This document shows positions 45,745 to 56,674 of a stretch of 64,000 bases of DNA, piece by piece. The position numbers and the translations under genes were made by a program. The notes beneath the pieces are model-generated. The model made no database searches, was not told the DNA's origin, and saw only the letters and a program-made list of their open reading frames with translations. Position 1 is the stretch's first letter. Each line of letters opens with the position of its first letter. Origin of the DNA: Aquila chrysaetos chrysaetos (lineage: Eukaryota; Chordata; Aves; Accipitriformes; Accipitridae); assembly GCF_900496995.4 (NCBI RefSeq), contig NW_024470325.1, forward strand, positions 901,012 to 965,011, written 5' to 3'.

Positions 45745-47852
45745 CCTCCCTACCCGTGCAGAAGGGGTAGACCTGGTGTCCCTACTGGCGTGGGTGGGGT
45801 AGACCTGGCCTCCATACCCACGCGGGCGAGGTTGACCTGGCTTCCTTACCCGTCGGGCAGGGTAGACCTGGCTTCCCTGCCAGCACGAGCCGGGTAGACT
45901 GGCCTCCATGCCGGCGCGAGCGGGATAGACTTGGCCTCCCTGCCGCAAAGAGTGGGTTAGATCTGGCTTCACTACATGCGCGGGCGGGGTAGACCTGGCC
46001 TCCATGCCGGTGCGGGCAGGGTAGACCTGGCCTCAATACCCGTGTGGGCGGGGTAGACCTGGCCTTCCTACCCTCCCGTGTGGGGTAGACCTGGCCTCCC
46101 TGCGAAGGAGAGAGGGGCAGACCTGGCCTCCCTGCCAGCGCGAGCGGGGTAGATCTGGCCTCTCTACCCAAGTGGGTGGGGTAAACCTGACCACCCTTCT
46201 GGCAATGACGGGGTAGACCTGACCTCCCTACCCACGCAGGCTGGGTAGACCTGGCCTCCCTACCGGCGTGAGCGGGGTAGACTTTGCCTCCCTACTGGCA
46301 AGGGCAGGGTAGACCAGGCCTCCCTACCCGCGTAGGAGGGGTACACCTGGCCTCCCTACCGGTGCATGCAGGATAGACCTGGCCTCCCTACCAGCAAGGG
46401 CGGGGTACACCTGGCCTCCCTACCTTCGTGGGTGGGGTGGACCTGGCCTCCCTGCCGGCGTGGGTTGGGTAGACCTTACCTTCGTACCCACGTGGGAGGG
46501 GTAGACCTGGCCTCCGTACCCGTGCAGGCAGGTTAGACCTAGCCTCCCTCCTGGCAAGGGCAGGGTAGACCTCGACTCCTTACCAGCACAGCTGGGGAAG
46601 ACCAGGCCTCCCTGCCCGCCCAGGCTGGGTAGATGTGTCCTCCATACCCATGCGGGCAAGGTAGACCTGGCCTCCATACTAGCACAGCTGGGGTAGACCT
46701 GGCCTCCCTACCGGCAAGGACGGGGTAGATCTGGCATCCCTACCTGCGTGGGCGGGGTAGACATGGCCTCCCAACCTGCGTGGGCAGGGTAGACCTGGCC
46801 TCTCTACTGGTGCGGGCGAGGTAGACCTGGCATCCACACCCATCGGACGGGGTAGACCTGGCCTCCCTTCCAGCGTGGGTGAGGTAGACCTGGCATCCAC
46901 ACCCGTCGGACGGGGTAGACCTGGCATTCCAACCGGCACAGGCGTGGAAGACCTGCCCTCACTAACTGCGCAGGGGGTAGACCAGGCCTCCCTACACGCA
47001 AAGGCGGGTCAGACCTGGCCTCTCTACCCACAAGGGCTGGGTAAACATGGCCTCCCTACAGGCAAAGGCGGGCTAGACCTGGCATCCCTACCTGATGCTT
47101 CAGGGTAGTACTGTTACCCCTACTGGTACTCTGGGGTAGTTCCGGTACACCTGCTCGTGCTCCCAGATACAAATGGTGTCACAATGGGTGCGTGGGGGTA
47201 GACTCGCCCTCCCTACCTGACCGTCTGGGGTAGGCCGGGTGACCCTACCTGATGCTCCGGGGTAGTACCGTTATCCCTGCTGGTACTCCCAGCTAGTACC
47301 GGTACCCCTACTGGTAGTCTGGGGTACACCTGGTGTCACAATGGGCGTGCGGGGGAAGACCCGCCCTCCCTACCTTAACTTCTGGTGTTGCTCTGGTGTC
47401 CCTATCTGATGCTCCGGGGTAGGCCTGGCATCCCTACCTGATGCTCTGGGGTGCTACTGTTGCCCGTACTGGTACTCCTGGGTAGTTCCGGTACCACTGC
47501 TGGTACTCCCAGGTACAACGTGTGTCACAAAGGGTGCGTGGGCGTAGACCCGCCCTCCATACCTGACCCTGTGGGGTAGACCTGGCGTACTGTTACCCCT
47601 TCTGGTACTCCGGTGTAGTTCCTGTACCCCTACTGGTACTCCCTTCTAGTACCGGTACCTCTGCTTGTACTCCCGGCTAGTACCGGTACCCCCACTTTTA
47701 CTCCGGGGTACACCTGGTGTCACAGTGTGCGCGCATCTGCGTAGACCTGCCCTCCCTACCTGACCCTCTGTGGTTAAGCCTGGCGTCCCTACCTGATGCT
47801 TTGTGGTAGGCCTGGCGTCCTTACCTGATGCTCCGGGGTAGTACCGTTACCC
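45745..47852 (+). repeat. Minisatellite: 32-bp units then composite units
   Basis: 32-bp units run to about 47090. After that come composite units of about 165-195 bp containing gtaccgttacccctactggt, acacctggtgtcacaatggg, gtagacccgccctccctacc and cctacctgatgctccggggt. Small open frames at 45.6-47.1 kb on both strands are periodic and are not genes. Confidence 0.9.
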
Positions 47853-48409
47853 CACACGCCCATCGTGACACCAGGTGTACCCAGGAGCACCAGTAGTGGT
47901 ACCGGAACTAGACCGGAGTACCAGTAGGGATAATGGCAGTACCCCGGAGCATCAGGTAGGGTCACCAGGCCTACCCCAGAGGGTCAGGTAGGGAGGGTGG
48001 GTCTACCCCCACGTGTACACTGTGACACCAGGTGTACCCGGGAGTACCAGTAGTGGTACCGGTACTAGCCAGGAGTACCATCAGAGGTACCGGTACTAGA
48101 AGGGAGTACCAGTAGGGGTAACGGTACTAACCTGGAGCATCAGGTAGGGATGCCAGGCCTAACCAAGAGGTTCAGGTAGGGAGGGCGGGTCTACCCCCGC
48201 GCGCCCATTGTGCACACCAGGTGTACCCAGGAGTACAGGTGGGGTTACCAGTACTAGCCGGGAGTACCAGCAGAGGTACCGGTACTAGCCGGGAGTACCA
48301 GTAGGGGTAACGGTAGTACCCCGGAGCATAAGGTAGGGTCGCCAGTCCTACCCCAGCGTTTCAGGTAGGGAGGGTGGGTCTACCCCCCACGCCCATTGTG
48401 ACACCAGGT
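47853..48409 (-). repeat. Composite minisatellite, inverted orientation
   Basis: The same composite units as before 47853 but reverse complemented (tgacaccaggtgtacccagg, gagcatcaggtagggt, ggagtaccagtaggggtaac), about three units. The orientation switch at about 47853 is abrupt. The block ends exactly at the 5' LTR of the ERVL provirus. Confidence 0.9.
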
Positions 48410-48990
48410 TGTCCTAGTTTCAGCTGGGATAGAGTTAACTGTCTTCCTAGTAGCTGGTACAGTGCTATGTTTTGAGTTCAGTATGTGAAGAATGTTGATA
48501 ACACTGATGTTTTCAGTTTCTGCTAGTAGTGTTTAGACTAATGTCAAGGAGTTTTCAGCTTCTCGTCCCCAGCCAGCGAGAAAGCTGGAGGGGCACAAGA
48601 AGTTGGCACAGGACACAGCCAGGGCACCTGACCCAAACTGGCCAACAGGGTATTCCATACCATGTGACGTCCCATCTAGTATAGGAACTGGGAAGGGGGG
48701 GCGGGGAATCGCCGCCCGGGGGACTAGCTGGGTGCCGGTCGGCGGGTGGTGAGCAATTGCACTGCACATCATTTGTACATTCCAATCCTTTCATTATTGC
48801 TGTTGTCATTTTATTAGTGTTATCATTATCATTATTCGTTTCTTCTTTTCTGTTCTGTTAAACTGTTCTTATCTCAACCCATGGGTTTTGCTGCTTTTTC
48901 CTGATTTTCTCCCCCATCCCACTGGGTGGGGGGGAGAGTGAGTGAGCGGCTTCGTGGTGCTTAGTTGCTGGCTGGGGTTAAACCACAACA
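48410..48990 (+). mobile_element. 5' LTR of ERVL provirus
   Basis: 581 bp, tgtcctagtttcagctggga to gggttaaaccacaaca, bounded by TG and CA. It contains attaaactgttcttatct-like R/U5 sequence. Confidence 0.9.
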
Positions 48991-48998
48991 GTCCATTT

Positions 48999-49025
48999 TG
49001 GCGCCCAAACGTGGCGCCCGAAAGG
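48999..49025 (+). other. Primer-binding site, tRNA-Lys-like, apparently doubled
   Basis: Eight nt after the LTR comes tggcgcccaaacgtggcg, close to the tRNA-Lys(1,2) complement. It overlaps a second tggcgcccgaaagg (from 49012) that resembles the tRNA-Lys3 site. Only one would normally be used. Confidence 0.6.
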
Positions 49026-49112
49026 TTGAGATAACGACAAACCTGACCAGAGCTCGTTAAAACAAATTTGTTATAAGCATTCATTATATTGGTCTAATAG
49101 TCGCTGGTCATT

Positions 49113-51224
49113 ATGCTGATTTATGTGTTCTTAGAGTTGTTGCTCTGGTTTTTAAAGTTCTGTTATGTATCAACTCGCTTGCTCTATGTAGTCCCTTTTC
49201 TGCTGCTTATCATCCGTGGGAGGTGGATTAAGGTTTTCGCTTTGATGTATTGCATAACACTAGTTTATGGTATGATAAAGTCATCAGTTGTGGAATTAAT
49301 CCGGTATTTGCACTCAGCATTGTCACCTTTATACGGCGGGAGCCATCTGTGGGAAACTATTAATAATTATACCATTTACCTTTCCTCCTTGGAAAACCAG
49401 TCTATGAGTGGGATACCTTTCTTCCCCTCTCCTTTCTCCTTCAGTCCAGTTACAATGGTGTTTGGGAATTTTGAAAAATTTGAATACTCTTGGGATGTTG
49501 ATACCAGCACGGTCCTAGCCCTACTGCTGGGAATTAGCATGCTCCTGAATGTAGTTCAGCTCTTGTTTAAGGTTAAACAACTATTTAAGAAGATCACCCA
49601 GAGGTCTGCCCCGAGGCTGGATAATTATGAGTGGCAGGGTGTGTGGGGTAGGATGGGCAAGTACCTGGAAAAGCGGGCACCTCCAATGTTTTGGAAATTC
49701 ACCCCTGAACAAGTGCAGAATCCAGAAGAACTAGTAAAATATTTGGAAAAGGTATGCTGTCACCCCAGCAGCTCCAGAGAGATACAAATCACTGCAACGT
49801 GCTGGGGCCTGGCCCGTGCCTATCGAGCCCTGTTCGACACAACTCAGCACCCTCAAGGGGAAGAGAAGGTCTCTGGACCTAACAACAAAACGATGAGCAC
49901 TGCGGCCACCCAGACCTTGGTGACAGGCACCACGACCCCTCCAGCCCTGGCAATGAGAACTGTGGATACCCAAACCTCGGCAACAGGCACTGCAGCCCCT
50001 CCAGCCACGGCAACGAGCACTGCTGCTACCCAAACCTTGGTGACAGACGCTGCTACCCAAACCTTGGCGAGAGATGCTGCGGATATCCAAAACCAAAACC
50101 CGGCGAGCAATACTGCAACTGAACCAGCGGATCAACCTGCACCAGTATCAGTTGCCCCCATACAGAAAAAGAAATATACAAAAAAATCAGCTCGCTTAGC
50201 AAAGGATGAAGGTGAACCAGGGTCATCACGGGAACAGGAGGAAGAGGCAGAACCAGAGGTAATAACCCGGTCCCTATCCTTGAGTGAGCTGCGGGATATG
50301 CGAAAAGATTTTGGCCGCCGTATAGGTGAGCATATTATCACCTGGCTTCTCCGATGCTGGGACAATGGGGCTAATAGCTTGGAATTAGAAGGTAGGGAAG
50401 CCAAGCAGCTGGGATCGCTTGCCAGGGAAGGTGGCATTGACAAGGCAATTGGAAGAGGAACACAAGCCATCAGCCTGTGGAGGCGACTCTTGTCAAGTGT
50501 GAAGGAAAGGTACCCCTTTAAGGAAGATGTTATATGTCAATCAAGCAAGTGGACCACCATGGAAAAAGGTATCCAATATCTGAGGGAATTAGCTGTGCTA
50601 GAGACGATTCATCATGACCCGGACAACCCACAATTACCCAAAGATCCAGACGAAGTCCAATGCACACGACCCATGTGGCCGAAATTTGTACGGAGCGCAC
50701 CATCGTCCTATGCCAACTCACTGGCAATAATGACCTGGAAAGACGAAGAGGCACCGACAGTGGATGAAGTGGCTCGCCAACTCCGTCAATACGAAGAAAA
50801 TCTCTCCTCCTCCCTACAAGCCTGCATTTCGGCTGTGGAGAAGCTGTCCGAGGATTTCCAGCAATTCAAAGAGGATATGTCCTATTGCCCACCTGTAAGG
50901 ACCAATGTCTCAGCTATTAGGAGTGAGCGCTCCTCTGCCCAAGAGAGAGAATATAGAAGGTACACACCGCGAGGTGCCCTGTGGGTTTACCTATGTGATC
51001 ATGGAGAGGACATGAGGAAATGGGATGGAAAACCTACCTCGGCCCTAAATGCACGGGTACGTGAGCTGCGAGGAAAAACCACCACAAAAGGGGATTCTAC
51101 TAGGAAAAATGCCGCTCCAGTTTCCAAACAGAGTAGAAGGGCTGATCTTATTTCTGATCCTCTTGAAGGGGCTTCTGAGCCAATTTTACGAGAAGTGAAT
51201 ACCGGATACTCTGGCCAGAATTAG
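49113..51224 (+). CDS. ERVL-type Gag, intact 703-codon frame with hydrophobic N-terminus
   Basis: Gag builds the virion core. Residues 1-35, about 38-58 and 131-156 are strongly hydrophobic, like membrane segments (LIYVFLELLLWFL; FALMYCITLVYG; VLALLLGISMLLNVVQLLF). Residues 160-245 are tryptophan-containing and partly basic. Residues 262-322 hold degenerate repeats of AATQTLVT with TPPA-type linkers. A charged linker (350-385) precedes the capsid-like part (about 385-600) with SLSELRDM, GEHIITWLLRCWDNGA, AKQLGSL, ISLWRRLL, WTTMEKGIQYLREL. A coiled-coil-like stretch lies near 570-600. No CCHC zinc knuckle is seen. The WDNG and YLREL elements recall ERVL Gag/Fv1. The frame is uninterrupted although pol is broken. 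The UAG at 51222-51224 is followed in frame by protease. Start chosen as the first ATG, 122 nt after the LTR. Confidence 0.85.
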   Translation: MLIYVFLELLLWFLKFCYVSTRLLYVVPFLLLIIRGRWIKVFALMYCITLVYGMIKSSVVELIRYLHSALSPLYGGSHLWETINNYTIYLSSLENQSMSGIPFFPSPFSFSPVTMVFGNFEKFEYSWDVDTSTVLALLLGISMLLNVVQLLFKVKQLFKKITQRSAPRLDNYEWQGVWGRMGKYLEKRAPPMFWKFTPEQVQNPEELVKYLEKVCCHPSSSREIQITATCWGLARAYRALFDTTQHPQGEEKVSGPNNKTMSTAATQTLVTGTTTPPALAMRTVDTQTSATGTAAPPATATSTAATQTLVTDAATQTLARDAADIQNQNPASNTATEPADQPAPVSVAPIQKKKYTKKSARLAKDEGEPGSSREQEEEAEPEVITRSLSLSELRDMRKDFGRRIGEHIITWLLRCWDNGANSLELEGREAKQLGSLAREGGIDKAIGRGTQAISLWRRLLSSVKERYPFKEDVICQSSKWTTMEKGIQYLRELAVLETIHHDPDNPQLPKDPDEVQCTRPMWPKFVRSAPSSYANSLAIMTWKDEEAPTVDEVARQLRQYEENLSSSLQACISAVEKLSEDFQQFKEDMSYCPPVRTNVSAIRSERSSAQEREYRRYTPRGALWVYLCDHGEDMRKWDGKPTSALNARVRELRGKTTTKGDSTRKNAAPVSKQSRRADLISDPLEGASEPILREVNTGYSGQN

Positions 51225-51809
51225 AGGGGCCCTGCCTCCAGCCAGGTGGAGGAAAGGGATAACCGGGTCTATTGGACTGTGTGGATTCGATGGCCTGGCA
51301 CGTTAGACCCACAGGAGTACAAGGCTCTAGTAGACACCGGCGCACAGTGCACTCTAATGCCATCAAGTTATAAAGGGGCAGAACCCATCTGTATTTCTGG
51401 TGTGACAGCGGGATCCCAAGAGTTAACTGCATTGGAAGCTGAAGTAAGCCTAACTGGGAATGAATGGCAGAAACACCCCATTGTGACTGGTCCGGAGGCT
51501 CCATGTACCCTTGGCATAGACTATCTCAGGAGAGGGTATTTTCAGGACCCGAAGGGGTATCGATGGGCTTTTGGTATAGCTGCCTTGGAGACGGAGGGCA
51601 CTGAACAGCTGTCTACCCTGCCTGGTCTCTCTCAAGACCCTTCGATTGTGGGGTTGCTGAGGGTTGAAGAACAACAAGTGCCAATTGCTACCACGACAGG
51701 TGCACCGGCGGCAATATCGCACCAACCGAGACTCTCTGATTCCCATCCACAAGTTGATTCGCCAACTGGAGAGCCAAGGAGTCATCAGCAAAACTCGCTC
51801 ACCCTTTAA
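51225..51809 (+). pseudogene. ERVL-type protease region
   Basis: It continues in the gag frame after the UAG. An aspartic protease shows ALVDTGAQCTLMPSS (active-site Asp) and CTLGIDYL near its end. The frame runs past the protease and then loses homology near 51690, where RT sequence appears in another frame. That is a frame-changing lesion, or less likely a programmed shift. Confidence 0.8.
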
Positions 51810-53601
51810 TAGTCCCATATGGCCAGTGCGAAAGTCTAATGGGGAGTGGAGACTAACAGTTGACTATTGTGGCCTGAATGAAGTTACGCCACTGCTGAGT
51901 GCTGCCGTTCCAGATATGCTAGAACTTCAATACGAACTAGAGTCAAAGGCAGCCAAGTGGTATGCTACAAGTGACATTGCTAATGCATTTTTCTCAATCC
52001 CTCTGGCAGCAGAGTGTCGTCCACAGTTTGCCTTTACTTGGAGGGGTGTCCAGTACACTTGGAATCGATTGCCCCAGGGGTGGAAACACAGCCCCACCAT
52101 TTGCCATGGACTAATCCAGACTGCACTGGAAAAAGGTGAAGCTCCGGAACACCTGCAATACATTGATGACATCATTGTATGGGGCAACACGGCAGAAGAA
52201 GTCTTTGAGAAAGGGAAGAAAATAATCCAAATCCTTCTGAAAGCCGGTTTTGCCATAAAAGAAAGTAAGGTCAAAGGACCTGCACAGGAGATCCAGTTTT
52301 TAGGAATAAAATGGCAAGATGGACGTCGTCAGATCCCAATGGATGTGATCAACAAAATAGCAGCTATGTCTCCACCGACTAATAAAAAGGAAACACAGGC
52401 CTTCTTAGGTGTCGTGGGGTTTTGGAGAATGCATATTCCGAATTACAGTCTGATTGTAAGCCCTCTCTATCAAGTGACCCGGAAGAAGAATGATTTTAAA
52501 TGGGGCCCTGAGCAACAGCAAGCCTTTGAACAAATTAAACGGGAGATTGTTCATGCAGTAGCCCTTGGACCAGTCTGGGCAGGACAAGATGTTAAAAATG
52601 TGCTCTATACTGCAGCCGGGGAGAATGGCCCTACCTGGAGCCTCTGGCAGAAAGCACCCGGGGAGACCCGAGGTCGACCCCTGGGGTTTTGGAGTCGGGG
52701 ATACAGAGGATCCGAGGCTCGCTGTACTCCAACTGAAAAAGAGATATTGGCAGCATATGAAGGAGTTCGAGCTGCCTCAGAAGTGGTTGGTACTGAAACA
52801 CAGCTCCTCTTAGCACCCCGACTGCCAGTGCTGGGCTGGATGTTCAAAGGGAGGGTCTCCTCTACACATCACGCAACTGATGCCACGTGGAGTAAGTGGA
52901 TTGCACTGATCACACAACGGGCTCGCATAGGAAACCCCAGTCACCCAGGAATTTTAGAAGTGATCACAGACTGGCCAGAAGGCAAAGATTTTGGAACGTC
53001 ACCAGAGGAGGAGGTAACGCGTGCTGAAGAAGCCCCGCTGTATAATAAACTGCCAGAAAATGAGAGGCAATATGCCCTGTTCACTGATGGGTCCTGTCGC
53101 ATTGTGGGAAAGCATCGGAGGTGGAAGGCTGCTGTATGGAGTCCTACACGACTAGTCGCAGAAACTGCTGAAGGAGAAGGTGAATCGAGTCAGTTTGCAG
53201 AGGTGAAAGCCATCCAGCTAGCGTTAGACATTGCTGAAAGAGAAAAGTGGCCAGTGCTCTATCTCTATCCTGACTCATGGATGGTGGCAAATGCCCTGTG
53301 GGGGTGGTTACAGCAATGGAAGCAGAGCAACTGGCAGCGCAGAGGTAAACCCATTTGGGCTGCCGCACTGTGGCAAGATATTGCGTCCCGGCTAGAGAAT
53401 CTGGTTCTAAATGTACGTCATGTAGATGCTCACGTACCCAAGAGTCGGGCCACTGAAGAACATCAAAATAACCAACAGGTGGATCAGGCCGCCAAGATTG
53501 AAGTGGCTCAGGTGGACCTGGACCGGCAACATAAGGGTGAGCTATTTATGGCTCGATGGGCCCATGATGCTTCAGGCCATCAGGGAAGAGATGCAACATA
53601 G
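51664..53601 (+). pseudogene. ERVL-type RT and RNase H
   Basis: Open for 645 codons. RT has QGVISKTRSPFNSPIWPV, LTVDYCGLNE, SDIANAFFSIPL (first catalytic Asp), NRLPQGWKHSPT, YIDDIIVWGN, a thumb region, and a connection region with FLGVVGFWRMHIPNYS. RNase H has LFTDGSCRIV, FAEVKAIQLAL (Glu), PDSWMVANAL and HVDAHVPKS. It ends at a UAG (53599-53601) within the start of integrase, and integrase continues in the same frame. The equivalent place in copy 2 also breaks. Confidence 0.88.
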
Positions 53602-54416
53602 AGATGGGCTCGTGACCGAGGGGTGGACTTGACCATGGACACTATTGCACAGGTTATTCATGAATGTGAAACATGTGCTGCAATTAAGCAAGCCAAACGG
53701 TTAAAGCCCCTGTGGTATGGAGGACGATGGCTGAAATATAAATTTGGGGAAGGCTGGCAGATTGACTATATCACACTCCCACAAACTCGCCAAGGCAAGC
53801 GCTATGTGCTCACAATGGTGGAAACAACCACCGGATGGCTGGAAACATATTCTGTACCCCATGCCACTGCCCAGAACACTATCCTGGGCCTTGAAAAGCA
53901 GGTCTTGTGGCGACACGGCACCCCAGAGAGAACTGAGTCAGACAACGGGACTCATTTCCGAAACAACCTCATAGACACCTGGGCCAAAGAGCATGGCATT
54001 GAGTGGGTGTATCACATCTCCTATCATGCACCAGCCTCTGGGAAAATTGAGCGATACAACGGACTGTTAAAGACTACATTGAGAGCAATGGGGGGGTGGA
54101 ACTTCCAAACATTGGGATACACAGTCAGCAAAAGCCACCTGGTTAGTCAACACCAGAGGATCTGCCAGTCGCGGTGGCCCTGCCCAGTCAGAACTTTTAC
54201 GTACTGTAGAAGGAGATAAAAGTCCCTGTAGTGCACATAAAAAATATGTTAGCGAAGACAGTCTGGGTTACTCCTGCCTCAGGCAAAGGTAAACCCATTT
54301 GTGGGATTGCTTTTGCTCAAGGGCCTGGGTGCACTTGGTGGGTGATGCGAAAAGATGGGGAAGTCCGATGCGTGCCTCAAGGGGATTTGATTTTAGGTGA
54401 GAATAGCCAGAATTAA
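53602..54416 (+). pseudogene. ERVL-type integrase, broken
   Basis: It reads on in the RT frame after the UAG. HECETCAAIK supplies the zinc-binding cysteines; WQIDYITLP and ESDNGTHFRNN carry two Asp, and SGKIERYNG the Glu. A frame change near 54200 moves the C-terminal part (KPICGIAFAQGPGCTWW) into another frame, ending at 54416. About 540 bp of non-coding sequence follows; no env or dUTPase is seen. Confidence 0.85.
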
Positions 54417-54807
54417 CCTGTATGATATTAGTTGCTATATAACCCTGCTACTGTATGTTATCAGTACTATAATTGTTACATGCTATATCCATAGTACTAT
54501 AGTAAGAATCACTTAGATCAAGCAAGGAAAAACTGTGATAAAACTGAGTGAAGCGCAGTGGTGATGGAACCAGAACTGACTCCAGCATGCAACAATCCAA
54601 CGGTGCACACCATCCTCCTGCTGCGTCCAATGTCACCTGCTCGTCACACCGCACTGAAGCCCAATTCTGCTCTACCGACTGAGAGGACTTTGCATCATCC
54701 CTCCTGCCCAGAAAGACTGGTATGACAGATGGAGCCCAGAGTCGGAAACTAAATGAACTCAATGAACATTTTATGAACATAACCCATAAACTAAAGGAAT
54801 GATATCT

Positions 54808-54850
54808 CTGTGTGTGTATACATATACATATATATATACATATATAATTG
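54808..54850 (+). repeat. TG/TA microsatellite
   Basis: A tgtgtgtgtatacatatacat run followed by (at)n, inside the proviral 3' non-coding region. Confidence 0.85.
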
Positions 54851-54939
54851 TTCATATGTCTTAAAGGGATGGAAAGCTGATGATGATTGATCAGGATGTA
54901 ACTAAAGGTATGGGAACTGAGCATGAAGTCAATGGTATA

Positions 54940-54956
54940 GAATAAGGGGTGGACAC
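54940..54956 (+). other. Polypurine tract
   Basis: gaataaggggtggacac directly before the 3' LTR; matches the tract of copy 2 at 43080. Confidence 0.65.
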
Positions 54957-55469
54957 TGTCCTGGTTTCAGCTGGGATAGAGTTAATTGTCTTCCTAGTAG
55001 CAGGTACAGTGCTATGTTTTGAGCTCAGTATGCGAGGAATGTTGATAACACTGATGTTTTCAGTTGTTGCTCAGTAGTGTTTAGACTAATGTCAAGGATA
55101 TTTCAGCTTCTGATGCCCAGCCAGCGAGAAAGTTGGAGGGGCACAAGAAGTTGGCACAGGACACAGCCAGGGCAGCTGACCCAAACTGGCCAACGGGGTA
55201 TTCCATACCATGTGTCGTCCCGTTTAGTATAGGAACTGGGAAGTGGGGGTGAGGGAATCGCCACTCGGGGACTAGCTGGGTGTCAGTCGGCGGGTGGTGA
55301 GCAGGTGCACTGCGCATAAATTGTACATTCCAATCCTTTCATTATTGCTGTTGTCATTTAATTAGTGTTATCATTATCATTATTCGTTTCTTCTTTTCTG
55401 TTCTATTAAACCGTTCTTATCTCAACCCATGTGTTTTGCTTCTTTTCCCGTTTTTCTCCCCCATCCCAC
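54957..55469 (+). mobile_element. 3' LTR of ERVL provirus, 3' end missing
   Basis: It matches the 5' LTR from tgtcctggtttcagctggga to ctcccccatcccac and then passes directly into minisatellite, so about 70 bp of the LTR end are lost. This prevents a target-duplication test. Confidence 0.9.
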
Positions 55470-56662
55470 ATGGCCTCCCTACCCATGCGGACGGTGTAGA
55501 CCTGGCCTTGCTGCTGGTGCGGGCGGGATAGACCTGGCCTCTCTACCTGCAAGGACAGGGTAGACCTGGCCTCCCTACCCGCGTGGAGGTGGTGGACCTG
55601 GCCTCCCTACCTGCTCAGGCTGGATAGACCTGGCCTTCCTGCCCGCAAGGGCAGGGTAGACCTGGCCTCCCTACCCGTGCAGGTTGGGTACACCTGGCCT
55701 TCCTACCAGAGTGGGCGAGGAAGACATGGCCTCCCTACCCGAGCGGGCGGGGTAGACCTGGCCTCTCTGCCAGCGCGGGTGGGGTAGACCTTGACTTCCT
55801 ACCAGTGCAGGCGGGGTAGACCTGGCCTCCCTACCAGCGTGGACGTGGTAGACCTGGCCTCCATACCCGCGCGTGCAGGGTAGACCTGGCATCCCTACCG
55901 CGCCCGGGGGGGGTAGACCTGGCCTCCCTGCCAGCACGGGCGGGGTAGACCTGGCCTCCCTGCCGGTGCGGGCGGGGTAGACCTGGCCTTCCTACCGGCG
56001 CGGGAGATGTAGACCTGGCATCCGTACCTGCACGGGTGGGGTAGACCTGGCCTCCCTACATGCGCAGACAGGGTAGACCTGGCGTCCCTACCTGATGCTC
56101 CAAGGTTGGCCAGGTGTCCCTACCTGACGCTGCGGCGTAGTACCGGTACCACTACTTGTACTCTGGGGTACACCTGGTATCACAATGGGCATGCGGGGGT
56201 ACAGCCGCCCTCCCTACGTGACCCTCTGGGGTAGGCCTGGCATCCCTACCTGATGCTCCGGGGTAGTACCGTTACCCCTACTGGTACTCCGGGGTAGTTC
56301 CGGTACTCCTACTAGTACTCCGGGGTACACCTGCTGTCACAACGAGCACGTGGGGATAGACCCGCGATCCATACCTGATACTCCGGGGTACACCTGGCAG
56401 CCCTACCGGATGCTCCGGGGTAGTACTGTTACCCCTACTGGTACTACATGGTAGTGCCAGTACACCTACTGGTACCCCGGGGTACACCTGCTGTCCTTAC
56501 TGGCGCTCCAGGCTAGACCTGGCCTCCGTCCCTGATGCTCCGAGATTGGCCAGGTGTCCCTACCTGACGCTCCGGGGTAGTACCGGTACCTCTACTTGTA
56601 CTCCGGGGTACACCTGGTGTCACAATGGGTGCGCGGGGGTAGACCAGCCCTCCCTACCAGCA
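55470..56662 (+). repeat. Minisatellite, 32-bp then composite units
   Basis: 32-bp units run to about 56080, then composite units with tccctacctgatgctccggg and ctactggtactccggggta. It ends in the truncated provirus at 56663. Confidence 0.9.
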
Positions 56663-56674
56663 CTGTTCACAGGC

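Larger units (their letters stand above)
48410..55469 (+). mobile_element. ERVL-type provirus, nearly complete
   Basis: 5' LTR, primer site, gag, protease, RT-RNase H, integrase, polypurine tract and a 3' LTR cut about 70 bp short. There is no env. The Gag capsid part resembles the ERVL Gag from which mouse Fv1 derives (family knowledge). Gag and protease share a frame across one UAG; the RT is shifted relative to the protease, and integrase has a further stop and a frame change. It is embedded in minisatellite on both sides. Confidence 0.9.
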
